Shown here piece after piece: positions 26,241 to 33,905 of a stretch of 35,462 nt of DNA. The notes under the pieces are model-generated. The model was not told the DNA's origin. It did no database searches and saw nothing but the letters and a program-made list of their open reading frames with translations. Source of the DNA: Zoogloeaceae bacterium (lineage in GTDB: Bacteria; Pseudomonadota; Gammaproteobacteria; Burkholderiales; Rhodocyclaceae); contig JAITSU010000012.1 of assembly GCA_031287525.1 (NCBI GenBank), positions 1 to 35,462 on the forward strand, given 5' to 3'. The translations under genes were made by a program, and so were the position numbers. Within the stretch, counting starts at the first letter, position 1; each line of letters opens with the position of its first letter.

Positions 26241-26932
26241 CAAGAAAAATATCGACACTTCTTTATGCTGCTGCCGGGGTACTGGTGGTCGCGTTGTTCG
26301 CGTTCGCGTATTACGTGTTGCTGGTGAGGACGGGCTTGCCGGAAGATGAGGAGATGATCGCCTACTTTCAGGCGCACCGGAGTGATATTGAAGAACTGGT
26401 GCGGCGTTATCGGAGCTTTGAACAACCCCGTACTGATGCTGAAGGGCGAAAGCCAGATGGTAAACCCGATTGGAAAAAATGGGATTGGTCATTGCAAGGC
26501 GATACACAGAAGCTATTAAAAAAAACAGGCATTGAACGGATTGATTTTTTAGCTCTTAATCCTTGGCTGCCAAATCCGTACTCATTGGAATCCGCCAGAA
26601 AATTGGACGCTTTAATTGAAGACCCAAGGGATAAAACTTTCTCTGTTTTTTTTAAATATGGCATGCTTAGAATTGAGAGAAATCCCCGGCAAAAATATCG
26701 TACCGGCAACATTATTTATGGCGTCCTTTGGAAGGAAATTATTTTCGTTCCAGAAGTTCCTCGTATTGAAAATGGCTGGCTTCTTGGGCCATTGAATAAT
26801 AAAGGTCGTTATTCTTTTCAGAGCCGTGTTTTTTCATCACTCAACAGGATTCCACCCCGGTGGGAATCTTTTGAATGTGTTTTTCGACAGATTGAACCAA
26901 ACTGGTTTCTCACAATGTGCAATGGGCACTGA
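26237..26932 (+). CDS. Unknown single-pass membrane protein of the island
   Basis: 231 residues. MTRKISTLLY is followed by one transmembrane helix (about 8-30), then an acidic stretch EDEEMIAYFQAHRSDIEELVRRYR and a soluble C-terminal part rich in aromatic residues. The body is AT-rich compared with its 5' end. The EEMIAYFQ...HR...ELVRRYR pattern recalls uncharacterised exported proteins found near polymorphic-toxin genes, but this is memory of the pattern and not a firm match. It overlaps head peptide 1 by 4 bp and is probably translated in coupling with it. Topology suggests a periplasmic domain. Confidence 0.75.
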   Translation: MTRKISTLLYAAAGVLVVALFAFAYYVLLVRTGLPEDEEMIAYFQAHRSDIEELVRRYRSFEQPRTDAEGRKPDGKPDWKKWDWSLQGDTQKLLKKTGIERIDFLALNPWLPNPYSLESARKLDALIEDPRDKTFSVFFKYGMLRIERNPRQKYRTGNIIYGVLWKEIIFVPEVPRIENGWLLGPLNNKGRYSFQSRVFSSLNRIPPRWESFECVFRQIEPNWFLTMCNGH

Positions 26933-26955
26933 TTTTTTTCACAAGGAGATTCATC

Positions 26956-27039
26956 ATGGCAACAACCGTTTATCTTGCAAATGCCGCCAATGAAGTTTAT
27001 AAGGCGAAGATGTATATGAATATGTTTCTTTGTGCTTGA
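26956..27039 (+). CDS. Head peptide 2 (27 residues)
   Basis: Starts MATTVYLANAANEVYKAKMY, with AAGGAG 9 nt upstream. It matches head peptide 1 through residue 17, then runs into the second promoter segment, where it stops; its last codons overlap the -35 region. The truncation by the duplicated promoter suggests that the heads are broken copies of a longer ancestral gene. Confidence 0.5.
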   Translation: MATTVYLANAANEVYKAKMYMNMFLCA

Positions 27040-27105
27040 CAGGCAGATTTTCGGGTGTACGATGACCCACTTTCGCTCTGGTTACGGCGCGGTGAAATGA
27101 AGGAG
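27016..27105. repeat. Duplicated promoter segment, copy 2
   Basis: About 90 bp nearly identical to copy 1 at 25281-25370. Confidence 0.85.
27036..27063 (+). promoter_or_regulatory. Sigma70 promoter P2 of the island
   Basis: Perfect -35 TTGACA (27036-27041), 16-bp spacer, -10 TACGAT (27058-27063), as in P1. It drives the three paralogous genes. Confidence 0.75.
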
Positions 27106-27111
27106 CGCAGC

Positions 27112-27549
27112 ATGGCTTATGTGCTGGAACCCATGACAAATGATGATTTACCCAGGATCATCACGGATGCGAAATCCGATCTAGAGCTTAGTCGGAGCAT
27201 ACAGAATGAGTTTCGCGAGGGCATAAAATATCCTCGCAAATGGGCAATCGACCATGAAAACAATTCCTATCTGTTTCGTTCTTCTTCTCTTGGTCTTTCT
27301 GACTCAAAGTGTTGTCTCGATGGATATATGTTCTTCTATCAAAACAAGGCTTTCAGTGTTTATGTGAATGGATCTCGTCATCGGCATAACGGAATACTGG
27401 GCTGGGTATCACTGGATCGGGAGTTCAAATCGGCTCCACCTCAAGACCCAGGTTTTCAGCAAGCGTTTTCAGAAGCTTGTTACGTGTGCTGGGAAGGGCG
27501 TCTTATCGGGAAAACAATTTTTAGCGCCGAACAACAGGATACGGAGTAA
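27112..27549 (+). CDS. Unknown soluble protein, island paralogue family member 1
   Basis: 145 residues from the ATG at 27112, behind AAGGAG. The core carries KYPRKWAIDHENNSYLF, then GYMFFYQ, GWVSLD and FQQAFSEACYVCWEG. The 28098 protein has the same order of blocks (PSGMWVIDDEKGFYFF, SYAFFFR, FGWVK, FQREFIEAFLQFW), so these two are paralogues; both begin with similar MxYxLxxxTxxD starts. No signal peptide, no known family. Small, acidic, cytoplasmic and tandemly duplicated proteins of this kind often act as immunity proteins, but nothing here proves that. Confidence 0.7.
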   Translation: MAYVLEPMTNDDLPRIITDAKSDLELSRSIQNEFREGIKYPRKWAIDHENNSYLFRSSSLGLSDSKCCLDGYMFFYQNKAFSVYVNGSRHRHNGILGWVSLDREFKSAPPQDPGFQQAFSEACYVCWEGRLIGKTIFSAEQQDTE

Positions 27550-27582
27550 TTAAAATGGCAAACAAATTATTGAGGAGGCATC

Positions 27583-28080
27583 ATGGCATTTGTAAACGAA
27601 CACATTTCTGAAAGTTCGGACAACTGGGAAAAATATGGAATGCTGCAAATAGAGAAATTTGTCGGCCCTTTTTCATATTCCATACCCAGTACATGCACGA
27701 TAGATCACGAGCGGAATATCTATCTGATTAACGTAGCGCATAAATGTGATAGTGAACACCGCCCAACAGGGCTTACTGGATGGGTTTTTTCATGGCGTGG
27801 ACATATGCTCTGGCTGGAATTAGAAGCAAAAGAAGCCTGGAACTGGGGGACTCGCAATGGAGCTGGCGGATGCAAGAGATGTATTACCAGACTTGGCGCA
27901 ATGGGTGAAAAACTCCATGATTTTGGTTTTCCAGGAAAAGCGCCAGAACAGCTACCAGACGAGCTTAAAAAACAACGCACTGAAATCCTGAAGGACTTGC
28001 ACGCTGCCTTGCTCGCGGCAAGGGCTAAAATTTCTTCGGAATTCACCACCTACGAACTGACACTTGAAATCGCTGAATGA
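27583..28080 (+). CDS. Unknown soluble protein, island paralogue family member 2
   Basis: 165 residues, behind a very strong ribosome site (GAGGAGG). IPSTCTIDHERNIYLINV and TGWVFSWRG align with the matching blocks of members 1 and 3, though it is the most diverged. The second half is helical and charged (from about residue 100: CITRLGAMGEKLHDFG, then a Lys/Glu-rich region). No export signal. Its RBS-ATGGC leader resembles that of the head peptides. Family unknown. Confidence 0.7.
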   Translation: MAFVNEHISESSDNWEKYGMLQIEKFVGPFSYSIPSTCTIDHERNIYLINVAHKCDSEHRPTGLTGWVFSWRGHMLWLELEAKEAWNWGTRNGAGGCKRCITRLGAMGEKLHDFGFPGKAPEQLPDELKKQRTEILKDLHAALLAARAKISSEFTTYELTLEIAE

Positions 28081-28097
28081 ACATAAAGGAAAATGTT

Positions 28098-28577
28098 ATG
28101 AGTTACACACTCCGAAAGGTTACAGCGGAAGACAGGGATAAAGTCCGCTCAAACTACGGATTTTCCGAATCGCCATCAAAAATGTTGAATCTTCTCCATC
28201 TCCCATCTGGAATGTGGGTTATTGATGATGAGAAGGGGTTCTATTTTTTTCAGGTACCCACTGATATGCGATCAGGTTATGGTTCTTATGCCTTCTTTTT
28301 CAGGAATCTGACTTATGTTGTCAGAGTGTACCATTGGTCAGGGTCGCAGGAACCACAGTTTGGGTGGGTGAAAAATGGTATATCTAACTCGCAGCAGATA
28401 GTTCGTGGTTTTACCTGCTTTGAGAGGTTCTCTTCTCTTCCATCTAACAATATAATGGATGAATTTCAGCGCGAATTTATAGAAGCATTTTTGCAATTCT
28501 GGTCTGATGAAGTGACACCAGTTTTTAGTGATCCGGCAGTAGTACACCGGATTATTTCTGAAGATGGAATTGCTTGA
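28098..28577 (+). CDS. Unknown soluble protein, island paralogue family member 3
   Basis: 159 residues, starting MSYTLRKVTAEDRDKVRS, with AAGGA 10 nt upstream. It is the closest relative of member 1 (see the shared W[AV]ID[HD]E, FFF/FFY, GWV and FQ..F.EA blocks). AT-rich, no export signal. Its stop lies inside the truncated Nudix fragment, so it is the last complete island gene. Confidence 0.7.
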   Translation: MSYTLRKVTAEDRDKVRSNYGFSESPSKMLNLLHLPSGMWVIDDEKGFYFFQVPTDMRSGYGSYAFFFRNLTYVVRVYHWSGSQEPQFGWVKNGISNSQQIVRGFTCFERFSSLPSNNIMDEFQREFIEAFLQFWSDEVTPVFSDPAVVHRIISEDGIA

Positions 28578-28740
28578 GATCGCTGACGCTTCCGGCGAAC
28601 TGGTCGCGCAGGCAAGCGAAATCGGGGATTTGGGCTGGTTTGATGTCGATCGGTTGCCCGCGCTGCCACATCCCGCTTCCCTCGCCTGCCGGATGATTCT
28701 GCATGTACTTGCCAGAGGACGGGAGACAGAGGACGGATGA
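28564..28740 (+). pseudogene. Truncated NudC-like Nudix hydrolase, 3' end only
   Basis: The frame reads MELLEIADASGELVAQASEI, then GDLGWFDVDRLPALPHPASL and ACRMILHV. The WF..D.LPALP..SIA..LI pattern is the C-terminus of NADH pyrophosphatase (NudC). The zinc domain and Nudix box are missing, and the last residues come from a heptamer repeat. This marks the right border of the AT-rich island. Confidence 0.65.
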
Positions 28741-28793
28741 CGGTCAGTTTGCGGCGCGTAGCGCCGGAAGCCCTACTGTCCTCTATCCTCTGA
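28722..28793. repeat. Inverted heptamer repeat upstream of glnS
   Basis: GAGACAGAGGACGGATGACG faces CTGTCCTCTATCCTCTGAAC around an inner GGCGC-GTA-GCGCC hairpin, mirroring the structure before proS. TAGAAT at 28800-28805 may be the glnS -10. Confidence 0.65.
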
Positions 28794-28844
28794 ACCCGTT
28801 AGAATAGCGCGATTCCTCAACCTTTCATTTCCGCAGATTCCATT

Positions 28845-30641
28845 GTGAATAAACCCGTCACCCCCGAAACCCCCGCCGCCAATTTCATCCGCAATATCGT
28901 CGAAGCCGACCTTGCCGCTGGCAAGTACGCCACGCGCCACCATGCCGGTCAGCCGGGCTTGGGCGCTTCGCACGCCAACGCGCCGCTGGATGACGCGAAA
29001 ATCCGCACCCGTTTTCCGCCTGAACCCAATGGCTACCTGCATTTCGGACACGCCAAATCCATCTGCCTGAATTTCGGGCTGGCGCAGCAGTTTGGCGGGC
29101 GCTGTCACATGCGCTTTGACGACACCAACCCGGAAAAGGAAGACACCGAATATGTCGAATCCATCATCAGCGCGGTGCGCTGGCTGGGTTTTGACTGGCA
29201 GGACGCCAAGGAAAACAACCTCTACTACGCGTCCAATTATTTCGCCTGGATGCTGCAATGCGCCGAATATCTGGTCTCTGCCGGACATGCCTATGTGGAT
29301 AGCCAGAGCGCCGACGAAATGCGGGTGACGCGCGGCACGCTGACCTGTCCTGGACGCGACAGCCCTTATCGCAACCGTTCCGTTGCCGAAAATCAGGAAC
29401 TTTTCCGGCGGATGCAGGCGGGCGAATTCGCGGATGGCGCGCATGTGCTGCGCGCCAAAATCGACATGGCGTCGCCCAACATCAACCTGCGCGACCCCGC
29501 CATTTATCGCATCCGCCACGTCAGCCACCACAACACCGGCGACCGCTACTGCGTGTATCCCATGTACACCTTCGCGCATCCCATTGAGGACGCGCTGGAA
29601 AACGTCACCCATTCCATCTGCACACTGGAATTTGAAGACCAGCGCCCCTTCTACGACTGGCTGCTGGAGCGCCTCGCGGAAGGCGGTTTGCTGCTGCGCC
29701 CGCTGCCCAATCAGTACGAATTCTCCCGCCTCAACCTCACTTACGTACTGCTCTCCAAACGGAAACTCATTCAACTGGTGGAGGAAAAACACGTTTCCGG
29801 CTGGGATGACCCGCGTATGCCCACGCTGGTCGGCGCGCGGCGGCGGGGCTATGCGCCGGAAGGCTTCCGGCTTTTGATGGAGCGCATCGGCGTTTCCAAA
29901 TCCGATTCCCTGATTGATTACAGCCTGCTGGAAGACTGTATGCGCGAAGTGATGAATGACCGGGATGAACGCCGCATCGCCGTGCTCGACCCCGTAAAAC
30001 TCGTCATCACCAATTACCCGCAAGGTCAGGGCGAGCGCGTGCAAGCCCCCAATCACCCCCAGAAGCCGGAATTGGGCGCACGGGATATTCCCTTCGGACG
30101 CGAAGTGTGGATTGAGCGCGAAGACTTCATGGAAGTCCCGGACAAGGGCTACAAACGCCTCTATCCCGGCAACATGGCGCGCCTGAAATATGCCTACATC
30201 GTCAATTGCACTGGCTGCGAAAAAGACGCCGATGGCAAAGTTACGACCGTGTTCTGCGAATACCTGCCCGACACGCGCTCCGGTACGCCCGGCGCGGACA
30301 GCGTGAAAGTGAAAGGCAACCTGCACTGGGTTTCCGTCGCCGACGCGCACGCCGCCGAAGTCCGCCTGTACGACCGCCTGTTCAAGGTTCCCGCCCCCGG
30401 CGCGGGCGACAGGGATTTTCTTGAAGATCTGAATCCCGACTCCTGCCGCAGCGTCACCGCGCAACTGGAACCCGCCCTCAAAGACGCCAAGCCGGGTGAG
30501 CGTTTTCAATTCGAGCGCCACGGCTATTTTGTCGCCGACAGCGCGGATTCCCAACCCGGCAAGCCGGTGTTCAACCGCGCCGTGACGATGAAAGATTCCT
30601 GGGGTTCAGGCATCAGGAATCAGGGAACAGGTATCAGTTAA
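28845..30641 (+). CDS. glnS: Glutaminyl-tRNA synthetase
   Basis: 598 residues, class I synthetase charging tRNA-Gln. It starts at GTG 28845. The HIGH-type motif is PPEPNGYLHFGHAKS, the KMSKS-type motif is LLSKRKLIQLV, and MRFDDTNPEKE and the GWDDPRMPTL block are conserved. The C-terminal beta-barrel anticodon-binding part is present (IEREDFMEVPDKGYKRLYPG). The last ~11 residues (GSGIRNQGTGIS) are encoded by a heptamer-type repeat. No strong Shine-Dalgarno. Stand-alone. Confidence 0.97.
   Translation: MNKPVTPETPAANFIRNIVEADLAAGKYATRHHAGQPGLGASHANAPLDDAKIRTRFPPEPNGYLHFGHAKSICLNFGLAQQFGGRCHMRFDDTNPEKEDTEYVESIISAVRWLGFDWQDAKENNLYYASNYFAWMLQCAEYLVSAGHAYVDSQSADEMRVTRGTLTCPGRDSPYRNRSVAENQELFRRMQAGEFADGAHVLRAKIDMASPNINLRDPAIYRIRHVSHHNTGDRYCVYPMYTFAHPIEDALENVTHSICTLEFEDQRPFYDWLLERLAEGGLLLRPLPNQYEFSRLNLTYVLLSKRKLIQLVEEKHVSGWDDPRMPTLVGARRRGYAPEGFRLLMERIGVSKSDSLIDYSLLEDCMREVMNDRDERRIAVLDPVKLVITNYPQGQGERVQAPNHPQKPELGARDIPFGREVWIEREDFMEVPDKGYKRLYPGNMARLKYAYIVNCTGCEKDADGKVTTVFCEYLPDTRSGTPGADSVKVKGNLHWVSVADAHAAEVRLYDRLFKVPAPGAGDRDFLEDLNPDSCRSVTAQLEPALKDAKPGERFQFERHGYFVADSADSQPGKPVFNRAVTMKDSWGSGIRNQGTGIS
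30605..30640. repeat. Heptamer repeat at the glnS 3' end
   Basis: TCAGGCATCAGGAATCAGGG and CAGGTATCAG units, the inverted form of the CTGATTC/CTGTCCC class, encode the last residues of GlnS. Confidence 0.55.
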
Positions 30642-30720
30642 AAGTTGGAACATCTTGCGAAAACAGAAAGTTCTCGAATGGCAAACAACACCTACTCCAT
30701 TCAATACCGGCTACGCAGAA

Positions 30721-30749
30721 TTGTCATAGCGGATGCGATAGAAATTAAA
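30721..30749 (+). promoter_or_regulatory. Possible promoter of pdxJ-acpS-nagZ
   Basis: TTGTCA at 30721-30726, 17 bp, ATTAAA at 30744-30749, about 40 bp before pdxJ, which has AAGGA before its ATG. Confidence 0.45.
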
Positions 30750-30789
30750 ACCACAGACAACTCTGCGGCAAGCTGATAAGGAATCTGAA

Positions 30790-31533
30790 ATGATTGAACT
30801 CGGCGTCAATATCGACCACGTTGCCACCTTGCGGCAGGCGCGCGCCACCTGGGAACCCGATCCGGTGTGGGCGGCGGTGGAAGCGCATCTGGGCGGGGCG
30901 GACGGTATCACCATTCATCTGCGCGAAGACCGACGGCATATCAATGATGACGATGCGCGCCGCCTGAAAGAAGCCACTCAGGTCAAGCTCAATCTGGAAA
31001 TGGCCGCCACCGACGAAATGACGGCAATCGCCTGTCGCGCGCGCCCGCAGATGGCGATGCTGGTGCCGGAAGGTCGGCGGGAAATCACCACCGAAGGCGG
31101 GCTGGATGTGGCGGGGCAGGAAGCGCGTCTGCGCGAAATCGTCGCCCGACTCACGGCGGCGGGCATCATCACCAGCGTATTCATCGACGCGGACATCCGT
31201 CAGGTCGAAGCCGCCGGGCGCATCGGCGCCAAGGTCTGCGAAATCCACACCGGCCCCTATGCCCACGCCTTTCACGCCGAAGGTCGGGACGCCGACGCCC
31301 CCGCCGCGCGCGCCGAAATCGACAAAATCGCCAAAGCGGGCGCCGCCATCACCCAGTTGGGGATGCGCTTCAACGCCGGACACGCGCTCAATTATTACAA
31401 CGTCAAACCCGTCGCCGCCCTGCCCGATGTGCGCGAACTGCATATCGGACACGCCATCATCAGCCGCGCTGTGTTCGTGGGCTTGCGCGAAGCCGTGCGC
31501 GAAATGAAGGCATTAATGCGCGAGGCGGCGTAA
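30790..31533 (+). CDS. pdxJ: Pyridoxine 5'-phosphate synthase
   Basis: 247 residues. It condenses 1-deoxyxylulose 5-phosphate with 3-amino-2-oxopropyl phosphate to make pyridoxine 5'-phosphate (vitamin B6). The conserved start is [15 protein letters not shown]; then [30 protein letters not shown] and the phosphate-binding [13 protein letters not shown] and [17 protein letters not shown] blocks follow. First gene of an overlapping pdxJ-acpS-nagZ run, typical of proteobacteria, here not preceded by recO. Confidence 0.97.
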   Translation: MIELGVNIDHVATLRQARATWEPDPVWAAVEAHLGGADGITIHLREDRRHINDDDARRLKEATQVKLNLEMAATDEMTAIACRARPQMAMLVPEGRREITTEGGLDVAGQEARLREIVARLTAAGIITSVFIDADIRQVEAAGRIGAKVCEIHTGPYAHAFHAEGRDADAPAARAEIDKIAKAGAAITQLGMRFNAGHALNYYNVKPVAALPDVRELHIGHAIISRAVFVGLREAVREMKALMREAA

Positions 31534-31922
31534 TGCTGTTTGGCATCGGTACGGACATCGTTGCCGTCGAACGGCTGCAACGCCTCTACAAAAAGCACGG
31601 CGACGCCGCGCTGGAAAAACTCCTCGCCCCCTCCGAACGCGCCGATTTCGCCCAGGTCGCCCCTGCCGGACAGGGGCGCTTTCTCGCCAAACGCTGGGCG
31701 GCGAAAGAAGCCCTGGGCAAAGCGCTGGGCACAGGTCTGCGCCCCCCCGCCACCGCCACCGCCATCGCGGTCACGCACGATGATTTGGGCAAGCCCCGCT
31801 TCGCGCTGAACGCCGCCTTGCAAGCCTACTTCGACGCGGCAGGCATCGCGCAGGCGCAACTTTCCATCAGCGACGAAGCGCGCTACGCCGTCGCCTTTGT
31901 CGCGCTGGAACGCAAACCATGA
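31533..31922 (+). CDS. acpS: Holo-[acyl-carrier-protein] synthase
   Basis: 129 residues. It attaches 4'-phosphopantetheine from CoA to acyl carrier protein. The motifs are GIGTDIVAVERLQ (Mg2+ Asp) and FLAKRWAAKEALGKALGTG (catalytic block WAAKEA). Full length. TAATG overlap with pdxJ; ATGA overlap with nagZ, indicating translational coupling. Confidence 0.96.
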   Translation: MLFGIGTDIVAVERLQRLYKKHGDAALEKLLAPSERADFAQVAPAGQGRFLAKRWAAKEALGKALGTGLRPPATATAIAVTHDDLGKPRFALNAALQAYFDAAGIAQAQLSISDEARYAVAFVALERKP

Positions 31923-33016
31923 ATACAACAACCGCATTTGCCCCCCTGCAAGGTCCCCTGATGATTGACATCGCGGGTACGGAATTAACCCCCGTCGAAC
32001 GCGAACGCCTGCGCCATCCCCTCGTCGGCGGCATGATTCTGTTCGCCCGCAACTACGCCTCACCGCAACAACTTTGCGCCCTGACGACGGAGATTCACGC
32101 CTTGCGCCCGGAATTGCTCATCGCCATCGACCACGAAGGCGGCAGGGTGCAGCGTTGCCGGGAAGGGTTCACCGGCCTGCCGCCCATGCGAAATTTGGGC
32201 ATAGCCTGGGAACAATCGCCGCAGGAAGCGTTGGCAATCGCGCGTAGCATCGGCTACACACTCGCTTCCGAACTCATCGCCTGTGGCGTGGATTTCTCCT
32301 TCACCCCCGTGCTGGATTTGGACTATGGACGTTCCAGCGTCATTGGCGACCGTGCCTTCCACCGCCAACCCGAAGTCGTCATCGCGCTGGCGGGCGCGTT
32401 AATCGAAGGCTTGCGACAGGCGGGCATGGGCAGTTGCGGCAAACACTTCCCCGGACACGGCTGGGTAGAAGCCGACTCCCACCTCGCCCTGCCGGTCGAT
32501 GACCGAACACTGGAGGATTTGCGGGAAGACATGCGCCCCTACCGCGAACTCCCCCTTGACGCCGTAATGCCCGCGCACGTCATCTACCCCCAGGTCGACC
32601 CCGAACACACCGCCTGTTTCTCAAAAAAATGGCACGCGTATCTGCGGCAAAACATCGGCTTTGATGGCGTAATTTTCAGCGACGACCTTTCCATGCAAGG
32701 CGCCAGCGTCGCAGGCGACGCGCTGGCAAGAGTGGAAGCCGCCTACGCGGCGGGCTGCGACATGCTCCTTCTATGCAACGCGCCGGAATCGGTAGAGCGG
32801 GTGTTAGGCGAATGGAAAGGACAGCCCGACGCCGTGCGGAGCGCGAGAATTAGAAGGTTGGCACAAGGTAGGGCAAGTTTAGGTAGGGCGCGCTCTCCGA
32901 GCGCGCCGTTTGTTGACTGCGGCGGTTTCGGAGAAACCGCCCTACCTAATCCCCATAAACCGAATCGGCGCGACGGACACCATGCTGTCCCCTGTCCCCT
33001 GCTCCCTGTCCCCTGA
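31919..33016 (+). CDS. nagZ: Beta-N-acetylhexosaminidase NagZ with repeat-derived tail
   Basis: 365 residues, glycoside hydrolase family 3, cytoplasmic, removing GlcNAc from anhydromuropeptides in cell-wall recycling. The motifs are GGMILFARNY, IDHEGGRVQR, GKHFPGHGWVEADSHLALP (with the catalytic-loop His) and IFSDDLSMQGA (the Asp nucleophile). From about residue 318 (QGRASLGRARSPSAP) onward the frame runs through the hairpin module at 32887-32941 and the heptamer repeat at 32980-33018, so the C-terminal ~45 residues are not family sequence. The usual last helix seems to have been replaced. It overlaps the convergent bioC end by 75 bp. Confidence 0.93.
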   Translation: MNTTTAFAPLQGPLMIDIAGTELTPVERERLRHPLVGGMILFARNYASPQQLCALTTEIHALRPELLIAIDHEGGRVQRCREGFTGLPPMRNLGIAWEQSPQEALAIARSIGYTLASELIACGVDFSFTPVLDLDYGRSSVIGDRAFHRQPEVVIALAGALIEGLRQAGMGSCGKHFPGHGWVEADSHLALPVDDRTLEDLREDMRPYRELPLDAVMPAHVIYPQVDPEHTACFSKKWHAYLRQNIGFDGVIFSDDLSMQGASVAGDALARVEAAYAAGCDMLLLCNAPESVERVLGEWKGQPDAVRSARIRRLAQGRASLGRARSPSAPFVDCGGFGETALPNPHKPNRRDGHHAVPCPLLPVP

Positions 33017-33018
33017 CG
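32883..33018. repeat. Hairpin module plus heptamer repeat between nagZ and bioC
   Basis: Two perfect 9-bp hairpins (32887-32907 and 32921-32941) are enclosed by an outer GTAGGGCG/CGCCCTAC pair. They match copy A (about 4311-4376) almost exactly, including the TTTGTTGACTGC spacer. CTGTCCC/CTGCTCC units follow at 32980-33018. Confidence 0.85.
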
Positions 33019-33823
33019 ACTTCCACGCATGGGCATACACGATTTCCGCGCTCACTGGCAAGCGTCCATCTTCCCGACTGGCGCGGAGTTTTTCAAAATG
33101 CGCTGCCAGCCTCGTCCGCACTCCGCGCCCCGCGAGGCTTTTGCGTCGCGTCCGCATAACGCAGGTCGCGGCGGCGGCGCGGAGTTCGGCGATCAGCGCG
33201 TCCAGATTGGCGTAAGTCAGAGTGAGCATTTCCATGTCCACCACCGGGTCTACGAAACCGGCGTCCAGCAGCAGGTCGCCCAAATCGTGCAGGTCGATGA
33301 AGGCTTGGGTGTGGGCGTAATCGTCGCTGAAACCGGCGCGGAGTTCGCGCAGGGTGTCATGTCCCAGGGCGGAAAACATCAGCAATCCGCCGGATTTCAA
33401 GACGCGCATCGCTTCCTGTAGCATCGCAATCGGGTCGGAAAGCCAGGGCAGGAGCAGGTTTGCCCACACGAGATCAAAGCTGTTGGCGGCGAAGGGCAGA
33501 CGTTCGGCGTCGGCGGCGAGGAAAAAGCCGGGGGTTTCAGCGGATAAAAGGCTGGCTTCCGCGTCAATGCCCAAACAGGCGGCGGTGGGATAGCGGGTTT
33601 GTAACGCGGCGAGCGCATGTCCGCCCTCGCCGCAACCCAGGTCGAGAATGCTTTGCGGCGCAAGGCGCACGTAATCCAGACGTTCCTGCATCCGGCGGTC
33701 GACTTCGCGCGCCAGAAAATCAGTCGCGCCGATGTTGGGGGCGATGCGCCGCGCGCGCTGGAGGTTACGTTTCAGCGCGGCGCGGTCGATGGCGCAAGGA
33801 AATGGCGTGGATATATTTGTCAT
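32942..33823 (-). CDS. bioC: Malonyl-ACP O-methyltransferase BioC-like
   Basis: 293 residues from Met of MTNISTPFPCAIDRAA. SAM-dependent methyltransferase with motif I ILDLGCGEGGHALAAL, the acidic LGIDAEASLL, FDLVWANLLLPWLSDP and VLKSGGLLMFSALG. The N-terminal DRAALKRNLQRARRIA and DFLAREVDRRM blocks are typical of BioC, which masks malonyl-ACP to start pimelate synthesis for biotin. Location next to bioB supports this. The last ~25 residues come from repeat sequence at 32942-33018. It follows bioB across an 82-bp gap containing a hairpin. Confidence 0.9.
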   Translation of the reverse strand: MTNISTPFPCAIDRAALKRNLQRARRIAPNIGATDFLAREVDRRMQERLDYVRLAPQSILDLGCGEGGHALAALQTRYPTAACLGIDAEASLLSAETPGFFLAADAERLPFAANSFDLVWANLLLPWLSDPIAMLQEAMRVLKSGGLLMFSALGHDTLRELRAGFSDDYAHTQAFIDLHDLGDLLLDAGFVDPVVDMEMLTLTYANLDALIAELRAAAATCVMRTRRKSLAGRGVRTRLAAHFEKLRASREDGRLPVSAEIVYAHAWKSSGDREQGTGDSMVSVAPIRFMGIR

Positions 33824-33849
33824 GGGAAACGATGCGCGGCGCTGATTTT

Positions 33850-33872
33850 CCCTCTCCCCTCGTGGGAGAGGG
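33850..33872. repeat. Hairpin CCCTCTCCC/GGGAGAGGG between bioB and bioC
   Basis: A perfect 9-bp stem with a CTCGT loop, followed by a CCCGC-AGGG-GCGGG-type second hairpin. Similar CCCTCGCGGGAGAGGG sequence occurs at about 35136-35150. No T-run on the minus strand, so it is more likely a REP-like or RNA-processing hairpin than a terminator. Confidence 0.6.
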
Positions 33873-33905
33873 TGTCCCGCAGGGGCGGGAAAGGGCGTAA
33901 AACCC

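Noticed and set aside
30194-30490. Other short frames within housekeeping genes
   Set aside because: High-GC overlap frames with atypical composition and no ribosome site.
28773-30554. 593-codon open frame antisense to glnS
   Set aside because: Shadow of the GC-rich glnS codon pattern; glnS is certain and the antisense translation shows no family.
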